Assembly (NCBI GenBank): GCA_016703895.1
Contig: JADJBE010000015.1
Span: 1-37,205, forward strand
Source of the DNA: Pseudomonadota bacterium
GTDB lineage: Bacteria > Pseudomonadota > Gammaproteobacteria > Steroidobacterales > Steroidobacteraceae
Reading direction: 5' to 3'
DNA: 37,205 nt
Position numbers and translations under genes: made by a program. The notes below the pieces were generated by a model that saw only the letters and a list, made by a program, of their open reading frames with translations, did not search any database and was not told where the DNA came from. Shown piece by piece: positions 31,168 through 37,205 of the stretch. Position 1 is the stretch's first letter; each line of letters begins with the position of its first letter.

Positions 31168-31445
31168 CCGAGCGAGCATTCGCCGATCTCGAGCGCCTAT
31201 TCGAATTCATGGCGACGAAAGATCCGCCTCGCGCCCGTCTACAAATCCTCAGCATACGTCGTGCCTTTGAGGTACTTGCCGATCATCCGCTACTGGGACG
31301 TACGGCTGAGGACGGCCGACGGGAAATGGTCTTGTCGCGCGGCCGTAGTGGTTACATTGCCAAGTACCGATGGCTGCCGGCTGAGGATGTCGTATTGATT
31401 CTGGCTGTCAGGCATCAGCTTGAAGCCGGCTATTTGGAAGACTAA
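31149..31445 (+). CDS. ParE/RelE-family toxin
   Basis: A 98-residue toxin of the RelE/ParE superfamily. Seen: the start VEITERAFADLERLFEFMA, RARLQILSIRRAFEVLADHP, LLGRTAEDGRREMVL and the C-terminal AKYRWLPAEDVVLILAVRHQ, all typical of the ParE-like group, which inhibits DNA gyrase in known members. The ATG at 31149 lies inside the antitoxin's last codons. The frame is intact. Confidence 0.9.
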   Translation: MARVEITERAFADLERLFEFMATKDPPRARLQILSIRRAFEVLADHPLLGRTAEDGRREMVLSRGRSGYIAKYRWLPAEDVVLILAVRHQLEAGYLED

Positions 31446-31511
31446 CCCGGTGACTGGCCGCTTCTGCACTTTTTAAGGAATAGCGGCAAAAACGCCACGT
31501 TCGCTCCGCAA

Positions 31512-32561
31512 CTACTTCAACAGGACGCCGAACAAGTCCCAGATGTCTTCCGCAACGACATTCGGCAAGCGAGTCGCGTTGGCACCGACCGCCTTGAGTT
31601 CGAGTGCATCGCCTTCGGCGATGGTCACCGACTCGGCCACTGGCACGACTTCCACCGAGCTGCGATATTTCGCCGTCTTCTTCAATCGTTCGACCCGCGG
31701 CGCCACTTGTTTTGCCAGACCAGTGCGAACGCCGAGCACTTTGCGGGCGTGCTCGACGTCTGCCATCAACGCCTGGCATTCCGCCGGTGAACCGTATTCA
31801 TCGATGACTTCGCGCCGTGCGACCGCTGCACGTGCCATTTGCAGCAACGGCGTGCGTATCAGCCGCAGGCAAAGCACCTCAGCGTAAGCGATTGCTGCCA
31901 GATTGATGGCGCGGCGTGAACCAATGGCGAGCCCTGGAAAATAGGAGTCCTTACGCGCATCGAGCGCAGAAATGTCTGCGTGCGCCTGATCAAGCGCCTG
32001 CTCAGCTTGCAGCGAAGACTCCTGTGCGGCAGGCAATAGCTTGGCAATCTCTGCACGGCGTTTTTTCTGCCACCAGCGTGTCAGCGGTTGCAGCTGAGAC
32101 TCTATACCCTGAATGGCTAGCCGCGCATCGACCAGCGCAATCTGTGCCGCGTGAAGTCGCGCCTCGACCACTTTGCGCTGCTCGAACTGGCGCTTGTTGC
32201 CGCCGAGGTCATGTACCTCACGTTCGCGTTCAGCCTGCTTGTTAGCGAGGTCGGTGACAAACGCCTGGATCAGTTCACGACCGTCGCCCCATAGCGTCCG
32301 CAGATGATAGAAGGCCAGCGCCGGATAACCGGTGTCGGCACTGCCGAGACGCCCTTCGAGAACGTCGAGCATGTCGCGTACGCGCTGTGTGGCCGCTTCC
32401 TGTTGCTTGAGTCGATCGCGCTGCCGATTGAGGTCCGACTGCAAGTCATCGTGTTGCTTGCGCAGCTCTGAGCGGCTGCGAAATAACTCGACGACACGGC
32501 CATCCTCGGCCTGCGTGGGCGCCGCTTCTTCTCTGCGGAACGCGAATTGTGCCAGTTTCAT
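31512..32561 (-). CDS. Coiled-coil protein, unknown
   Basis: A 349-residue soluble protein with no signal or membrane segment. About residues 30-70 and 100-215 have heptad-like Leu/Glu/Arg patterns (RSELRKQHDDLQSDLNRQRD, KQAEREREVHDLGGNKRQFE, AEQALDQAHADISALDARKD), which suggests coiled coils. The last third has shorter alternating segments with YRSSVEVVPVAESVTIAEG and may be a small beta domain. I do not recognise a family. It lies upstream of nothing obvious on its strand: DUF1249 follows 42 bases before its start, also on the minus strand, so they may share a transcript. The 66 bases between it and the converging ParE-like gene hold nothing recognisable. Confidence 0.72.
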   Translation of the reverse strand: MKLAQFAFRREEAAPTQAEDGRVVELFRSRSELRKQHDDLQSDLNRQRDRLKQQEAATQRVRDMLDVLEGRLGSADTGYPALAFYHLRTLWGDGRELIQAFVTDLANKQAEREREVHDLGGNKRQFEQRKVVEARLHAAQIALVDARLAIQGIESQLQPLTRWWQKKRRAEIAKLLPAAQESSLQAEQALDQAHADISALDARKDSYFPGLAIGSRRAINLAAIAYAEVLCLRLIRTPLLQMARAAVARREVIDEYGSPAECQALMADVEHARKVLGVRTGLAKQVAPRVERLKKTAKYRSSVEVVPVAESVTIAEGDALELKAVGANATRLPNVVAEDIWDLFGVLLK

Positions 32562-32603
32562 CCGTGACCTTGCGCAAAGTACGCAGAGGGTCGCGGGCGC
32601 CGC

Positions 32604-33068
32604 CTACCTCAGGCGGAACGAGTGTCCCCGATCCATGCAGTACTCAAGCCACTTATTTAGCATCATGTTGCGCGCCCAACGCTGATCCAGTTCACGCTCC
32701 GCTGCGGCACGCAGCTCGCGCAGTGCAGGATGGTCATGCTGGGCAGCCCAGCCCTGCGCCTCAGCCAGATTGGCATCCAGATAGATGCGCAGGGTGAGAT
32801 CTGGATACGTGACGCGGGGCGCCTCGGCCAGCAGGTAAGTGAACTCACAGGTGATGGTGTAGGCGGCGCGGTCCGTCACAGTGAGACGTAAATCACAATC
32901 GCCCGTCACACACGAGCGATACTCCCCGTGCAACTCGGACAACCGACCCGCCAGCCGCACGAGACGCACGAAATTGCTCTCGTAGAGAGACATCAACGCA
33001 ACGAAGCTGCGTGGCCGCGAACGCCACGAGACCAGTGCGAGTGTGTCGTTGTCTGTTACGTCATTCAC
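32604..33068 (-). CDS. DUF1249 (YqiB-like) protein
   Basis: A 154-residue homologue of E. coli YqiB, a DUF1249 protein of unknown role usually next to cpdA or nudF. The family pattern is visible: LMSLYESNFVRLVRL near the start (usual LMxLCExNxxxLxRL), ITCEFTYLLAEAPRVTYPDLTLR (divergent middle, in two parts), IYLDANLAEAQGW, and the C-terminal MLNKWLEYCMDRGHSF. The start is uncertain: GTG at 33068 is given, a GTG at 33086 would add six residues, and no convincing ribosome site favours either. Base composition returns to the chromosomal style here, after the TA island. Confidence 0.82.
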   Translation of the reverse strand: MNDVTDNDTLALVSWRSRPRSFVALMSLYESNFVRLVRLAGRLSELHGEYRSCVTGDCDLRLTVTDRAAYTITCEFTYLLAEAPRVTYPDLTLRIYLDANLAEAQGWAAQHDHPALRELRAAAERELDQRWARNMMLNKWLEYCMDRGHSFRLR

Positions 33069-33149
33069 ACCCCGACTATAGCCCACCGCGCGCGCGACGC
33101 AATACGCAAATCCTGGGCCAGCTCACGGATATCGTGCAGCCCCGTGCTC

Positions 33150-33971
33150 TCAAGTGCGCACGCGTCGCTCGACACCCGTCTTCGCCAAAATGCGGCTGGC
33201 CATTTCTTCGATCGAACACTCCGTGGTGTCGAGCGATGGAATGGCATACTTTGCAAACAGAGCCTGGGCGCTGCGCAACTCGTACTGCACCTGCTTCACA
33301 GACGAATACGTGCTATCGGGTCGTCGTTCATGGCGAATTTGTTGCAAGCGATCTGCTTTTATTGTCAGCCCAAAGATCTTACGGCGATGCTTGTCGAGCG
33401 CTGCCGGCAAGCGGTCGCTTTCCAGGTCCTCTTCAGTCAATGGGTAGTTGGCGGCGAAGATCCCGTAGTGCAGTGCCATGTACAGACACGTGGGCGTCTT
33501 GCCCACCCGCGAGACGCCGACCAGGATCAGATCCGCGTGTTCGTAGTCTCGATTCGAGCCATCGTCGTTGCTCAGTGCATAGTTGGTCGCGTTGATTCGA
33601 GCCGTGTAGCTGACCAGATCGGTAATGCCGTGCGCGCGGCCGGTCCGATGGGTCGACCGAACGCCGAACTCCTGCTCTAGCGGTCCAACGAACGCATCGA
33701 AGAAGTCAAGCACCAGTGCTTCGGATTGCGCCAAAATCGCCCTGAGATCATCCTGCACCAGCGTGCTGAACACGACCGGCCTCACACCTTCGTCACGACC
33801 CGCTCGATTGATCCGCGCTACGGCCTCCTCCGCCTTGTCAGGAGAGGACACAAATGGCAAAGTTTCCGCTCGAATCTGCAAGCCTTCGAACTGCGTGAGC
33901 AGGGTGTGGCCCATAGTTTCGGCCGTCACGCCGGTTTGATCGGATACAAAAAATACAGTTCTTCTGCCCAC
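33150..33971 (-). CDS. ppsR: PEP synthase regulatory protein (bifunctional kinase/pyrophosphorylase)
   Basis: A 273-residue DUF299/PpsR protein that inactivates PEP synthase by ADP-dependent phosphorylation of a threonine near its catalytic His and reactivates it by phosphate-dependent dephosphorylation. Seen: VFFVSDQTGVTAETMGHTLL at the start, THRTGRAHGITDLVSY, the P-loop GVSRVGKTPT (152-161), CLYMALHYGIFAANYPLTEE, and YSSVKQVQYELRSAQALF near the end. The start is GTG at 33971 with AAAGGCGG about six bases upstream. Divergent from ppsA, the classical arrangement, so the two share a 103-base promoter region. Confidence 0.95.
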   Translation of the reverse strand: MGRRTVFFVSDQTGVTAETMGHTLLTQFEGLQIRAETLPFVSSPDKAEEAVARINRAGRDEGVRPVVFSTLVQDDLRAILAQSEALVLDFFDAFVGPLEQEFGVRSTHRTGRAHGITDLVSYTARINATNYALSNDDGSNRDYEHADLILVGVSRVGKTPTCLYMALHYGIFAANYPLTEEDLESDRLPAALDKHRRKIFGLTIKADRLQQIRHERRPDSTYSSVKQVQYELRSAQALFAKYAIPSLDTTECSIEEMASRILAKTGVERRVRT

Positions 33972-34074
33972 TATTGCCGCCTTTGTTGCTCAATGATCAG
34001 ATGAATCGACTGATTGTCAGTGTTTCAAAGCGGCCCGCGCTCGGCAAGGGTGCAGGTCATGCCAAGGAGTCTCT

Positions 34075-36438
34075 TTGAACACTTACGTGCTGCCTCTCGA
34101 GAGTGCCACGATGCGCGACGTCGAGGTCGTCGGCGGCAAGAACGCATCGATCGGCGAGATGATCGGGCAACTGGCGCGACTTGGCGTCAAAGTGCCGGGC
34201 GGCTTTGCCACCACCGCCCAGGCTTATCGGGACTTTCTGCAGCAGAAGGGTTTGAACGAGCGAATCCGGGCCGCCTTGGCCGATCTCGATATCGATGATG
34301 TCACCAAGCTCGCCGCGACCGGCGCGCAGATCCGCCAGTGGATTCTGCAGACCCCGTTCCCGCCGGCCCTCGAGCAGGCTGTGCTGGCGGCGTTTGAACA
34401 AATGAGCGCCGGTCGCGACATCGCCGTCGCCGTGCGCTCCTCTGCCACCGCCGAGGACTTGCCGGAAGCCTCGTTTGCTGGGCAGCAGGAGACCTTCCTC
34501 AACGTCAGCGGCAAAGAGAACGTGCTCAAAGCGATGCACGAAGTGTTCGCCTCGTTGTTCAACGATCGGGCGATAGCCTATCGCGTCCACCAGAATTTCG
34601 ACCACAATCTGGTGGCTCTCTCGGCCGGCGTTCAGCACATGGTGCGCTCGGACATCGGCGCCAGCGGAGTGATGTTCACGCTCGACACGGACTCCGGCTT
34701 CCGGGATGTGGTGTTCGTGACCGCGTCGTATGGGCTCGGCGAAACCATTGTGCAAGGTGCGGTCAACCCCGACGAGTTCTACGTCTACAAGCAGGGGCTG
34801 CGGGCGGGCAAACCGTGCGTGGTGCGGCGCAACCTGGGCGCGAAAGCCATCAAGATGGTGTACGCCGAACCCGGCAGCGCCGAGCGCGTGCGTACTATTG
34901 ATGTTGACCCGGCTGATCGCAGCCGGTTCTGCATCAATGACGATGATCTCCTCGCGCTGTCGCGCCAGGCATTGATCATCGAGGAGCATTACAAACAACC
35001 GATGGATATCGAGTGGGGCAAGGATGGCACCACCGGCGAAATATACATCCTGCAGGCGCGGCCGGAGACAGTGCAGAGCCGTGTCGGCCGCACCATCCAG
35101 CGCTACACGCTGAAGAAGCGCTCGACCATACTAACCACTGGTCGCAGTATCGGGCAGCGTATCGGCGCTGGCCCGGCGCGGGTGATCAAGAACATCGAGC
35201 AGATGGCGCGCGTGCAGAGCGGCGACGTGCTGGTCGCAGATATGACCGACCCCGATTGGGAGCCGGTCATGAAGCGCGCTGCGGCAATCGTCACCAACCG
35301 CGGCGGTCGTACCTGCCATGCGGCGATCATTGCGCGTGAGCTAGGCATCCCGGCAGTCGTCGGCTGCGGCGATGCCACCACCGCGATCAAGGAAGGTCAG
35401 GATGTCACCGTCTCGTGCGCCGAGGGCGACACGGGCTATGTCTATCAGGGAGCGCTCGAGTTCGAGCAAAAGAACATCGAGCTCGACTCACTGCCGCCAA
35501 TCCCCGTCAAGATCATGATGAATGTCGGTAATCCCGACCGCGCGTTCGATTTTGCCGGCATCCCTCACAATGGCGTTGGCCTGGCGCGGCTCGAGTTCAT
35601 CATAAATCGCATGATCGGCGTGCATCCGCGGGCCTTGCTCGAGTTCGACAAGCTCGACGCGGACACCAAAGAACAGATCCGCGTGCAGATGGCAGGCTAC
35701 TCTGACCCGGTCGGCTTCTACGTCGAAAAACTATCAGAAGGTATTTCGCAGATCGCAGCAGCGTTTGCACCGGAGCCTGTGATCGTACGTTTGTCTGACT
35801 TCAAGTCCAACGAATACGCCAACCTTATCGGCGGACGACTGTATGAGCCCTCGGAAGAGAATCCGATGCTCGGGTTCCGCGGTGCCTCACGCTACATCGA
35901 CGAGACATTCCGCCCCTGCTTCGAGCTCGAATGCCGGGCCCTGAAGTGGGTGCGCGAGGAGATGGGACTCACCAACGTGCAGGTGATGGTGCCATTCGTA
36001 CGGACGCTGGAAGAAGCCCGCAAAGTCACCGAGCTGCTGGCGGAGAACGGCCTAAAACGCGGCGAGAACGGCCTCAAGATCATCATGATGTGCGAGTTGC
36101 CCACCAACGCGGTGCTGGCGGAAAAATATCTTGAGTACTTCGACGGCATGTCAATCGGCTCGAACGACATGACCCAGCTCACGCTCGGTCTCGATCGGGA
36201 TTCCGGCATCGTCGCCAAGCTCTTTGATGAACGCGATGAAGCGGTCAAGGCCATGCTGGCGATGGCAATCAAGGCCTGCAAGAAGCATGGCAAATACGTG
36301 GGCATCTGCGGCCAAGGGCCGTCCGATCACCCGGACCTTGCGCGCTGGCTGCTGGAGCAAGGCATCGACAGTATTTCGCTCAACCCGGACACCGTGGTCG
36401 AGACCTGGCTGTTCCTCGCGAATCAGAAAGCCGACTGA
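34075..36438 (+). CDS. ppsA: Phosphoenolpyruvate synthase (pyruvate, water dikinase)
   Basis: A 787-residue enzyme, close to E. coli PpsA (792), that converts pyruvate and ATP to PEP, AMP and phosphate for gluconeogenesis. Order: N-terminal ATP-grasp domain with VGGKNASIGEM near the start and AVRSSATAEDLPEASFAGQQ, then the phosphohistidine domain GGRTCHAAIIARELGIP with H415, and the C-terminal PEP/pyruvate TIM barrel, with the conserved Cys near the end (GICGQGPSDHP). The start is TTG at 34075, clearly fixed by AAGGAG six to seven bases upstream. Intact throughout. Confidence 0.97.
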   Translation: MNTYVLPLESATMRDVEVVGGKNASIGEMIGQLARLGVKVPGGFATTAQAYRDFLQQKGLNERIRAALADLDIDDVTKLAATGAQIRQWILQTPFPPALEQAVLAAFEQMSAGRDIAVAVRSSATAEDLPEASFAGQQETFLNVSGKENVLKAMHEVFASLFNDRAIAYRVHQNFDHNLVALSAGVQHMVRSDIGASGVMFTLDTDSGFRDVVFVTASYGLGETIVQGAVNPDEFYVYKQGLRAGKPCVVRRNLGAKAIKMVYAEPGSAERVRTIDVDPADRSRFCINDDDLLALSRQALIIEEHYKQPMDIEWGKDGTTGEIYILQARPETVQSRVGRTIQRYTLKKRSTILTTGRSIGQRIGAGPARVIKNIEQMARVQSGDVLVADMTDPDWEPVMKRAAAIVTNRGGRTCHAAIIARELGIPAVVGCGDATTAIKEGQDVTVSCAEGDTGYVYQGALEFEQKNIELDSLPPIPVKIMMNVGNPDRAFDFAGIPHNGVGLARLEFIINRMIGVHPRALLEFDKLDADTKEQIRVQMAGYSDPVGFYVEKLSEGISQIAAAFAPEPVIVRLSDFKSNEYANLIGGRLYEPSEENPMLGFRGASRYIDETFRPCFELECRALKWVREEMGLTNVQVMVPFVRTLEEARKVTELLAENGLKRGENGLKIIMMCELPTNAVLAEKYLEYFDGMSIGSNDMTQLTLGLDRDSGIVAKLFDERDEAVKAMLAMAIKACKKHGKYVGICGQGPSDHPDLARWLLEQGIDSISLNPDTVVETWLFLANQKAD

Positions 36439-36451
36439 CTAAACATCGGCA

Positions 36452-37205
36452 CTAGTTAGACAAACGCGCGCCGCTCAGGAACGGGCAGCGCGCGAGATCC
36501 ACGTTGCCGCCCGAGAGGATCACGCCGATACGCGGCGTTTGCCCGATCGACTGGGCGCCGAGCAAATTGCAAACAACACTCGCGACGGCAACCGCGGCAG
36601 ACGGTTCGACCAGTAGCTTGAGCTCGTCGAGTGCGATGCGCATAGCCGCGACAATGGCCGCTTCGCTCACCGTGACGACGTCATCCACATAGCGCTGCAG
36701 CAATGCGAAGTTGCGCAGGCCGATCGAGCCGCGTAGCCCGTCGGCAATAGTGTCGGGAACGCCCGCTCCCTGCCGCTTGCCGCTTTGGAAAGATCTAAAT
36801 GCATCGTCCGCCATTTGCGGCTCAGCGGCGATGACCCGCAGGGCGGGATTCGTGCCCTTTGCAGCAAGGGCCGTACCACCGATGAGCCCGCCGCCACCAA
36901 TTGGCGCAACGATGCAATCGAGATCTGGCACTTCTGCTAACAACTCGAGCGCGGCGGTACCCTGTCCGGCGATCACACGGCTGTCGTCAAACGGATGGAC
37001 GACAGCCGCTGGTTGCCGTTGCAGCAGCTCGGCGAGTGCTGCCTCGCGCGCGGCAGTGCCCGGTTCGCACAAGACTATTTCCGCACCCGCAGCGGTCACC
37101 GCGGCGAGCTTGGTCGCGGCGGAGTCACGCGGCATCACGATGACAGCCCGCATACCTCTCGCCCGTGCAGCGAGCGCGATCGCCGCGCCATGGTTGCCAG
37201 ATGAT
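36452..37205 (-). CDS. Threonine dehydratase-like PLP enzyme (partial)
   Basis: Fold-type II PLP enzyme of the threonine/serine dehydratase and serine racemase group. The window holds the C-terminal ~250 residues, and the frame runs off the right edge. Seen: SSGNHGAA at the very edge (the Asn contacts PLP), the phosphate-binding loop GGGGLIGG, PDLDCIVAPIG before it, EPSAAVAVASV, and the terminal LSGGNVD. The catalytic Lys lies beyond the edge. No ACT domain follows at the C-terminus, so a catabolic or racemase-like enzyme is more likely than the biosynthetic IlvA. It converges with ppsA, only 13 bases from its stop. Confidence 0.9.
   Translation of the reverse strand, partial: SSGNHGAAIALAARARGMRAVIVMPRDSAATKLAAVTAAGAEIVLCEPGTAAREAALAELLQRQPAAVVHPFDDSRVIAGQGTAALELLAEVPDLDCIVAPIGGGGLIGGTALAAKGTNPALRVIAAEPQMADDAFRSFQSGKRQGAGVPDTIADGLRGSIGLRNFALLQRYVDDVVTVSEAAIVAAMRIALDELKLLVEPSAAVAVASVVCNLLGAQSIGQTPRIGVILSGGNVDLARCPFLSGARLSN

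Noticed and set aside
29060..31511. Integron cassette array with attC sites between TA genes
   Set aside because: No integrase gene, no paired RYYYAAC/GTTRRRY cores found, and modules lie on both strands, whereas cassettes normally share one direction.
34002..34009. Cra/FruR-like site (TGAATCGA) between ppsR and ppsA
   Set aside because: Cra activates ppsA in E. coli, but the match is only half of the consensus and breaks at three later positions, so chance is a fair explanation.
36439..36451. Terminator between ppsA and the converging dehydratase gene
   Set aside because: The gap is only 13 bases and shows no hairpin with a U-run.

Overview
The window looks like chromosomal DNA of a GC-rich, Gram-negative gammaproteobacterium. 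The evidence is a TonB-dependent receptor, lipobox lipoproteins, RND efflux genes, a Prc-type tail-specific protease, a DUF1249 (YqiB-type) protein and a divergent ppsR/ppsA pair. A Steroidobacter- or Nevskia/Xanthomonad-like lineage is a guess from gene style only. I saw no rRNA, tRNA or CRISPR array.

Layout. (1) 1-6963: a TonB-dependent receptor (minus strand, cut by the left edge) faces a compact plus-strand operon: SAM methyltransferase, a 115-residue protein of unknown function, a GPH/MelB-type transporter, cytochrome b561, a secreted SnoaL-like/NmrA-like fusion and a LacI-type regulator. This resembles an uptake and catabolism locus for an unidentified small molecule. (2) 7032-8623: an MFS exporter and a DUF192 protein, converging on (3) a minus-strand run at 8620-12665: N-carbamoylputrescine amidase, a FAD-linked oxidase with an apparent in-frame deletion in its FAD domain, a DsbA/FrnE-like protein and a Gfo/Idh/MocA oxidoreductase. 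(4) 12740-17707: two small proteins, one with a CRP-like site upstream, a frameshifted M28 lipoprotein peptidase, a small membrane protein and the Prc protease. (5) 17822-25272: an RND efflux operon (adaptor plus two permeases) in which the adaptor and the second permease each carry a one-base frameshift. (6) 25286-31445: an accessory island holding an internally deleted IS66-family element with a perfect 8-bp target duplication, a cupin and a DUF1971 protein, an unknown Cys-containing protein, and four toxin-antitoxin modules in about 3 kb (VapBC, HigBA, a COG4679-type toxin remnant with an intact Xre antitoxin, and a ParDE-like pair), with copies of a diverged intergenic repeat between them. 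(7) 31512-37205: backbone genes again: a coiled-coil protein, DUF1249, PpsR divergent from PpsA, and a PLP-dependent threonine dehydratase-like gene cut by the right edge.

The strongest unusual signals are in the island. The IS66 derivative interrupts a small ORF that rejoins exactly in frame when the element and one target copy are removed. The VapB antitoxin carries a short frame-swapped stretch between two compensating indels. HigBA has a near-consensus promoter whose predicted start falls on the toxin GTG, which suggests a leaderless transcript. Several one-base indels in homopolymers elsewhere (M28 peptidase, RND adaptor, RND permease 2, IS66 transposase) could be real decay or residual assembly errors. 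Reads must settle that before any of these genes is called dead.
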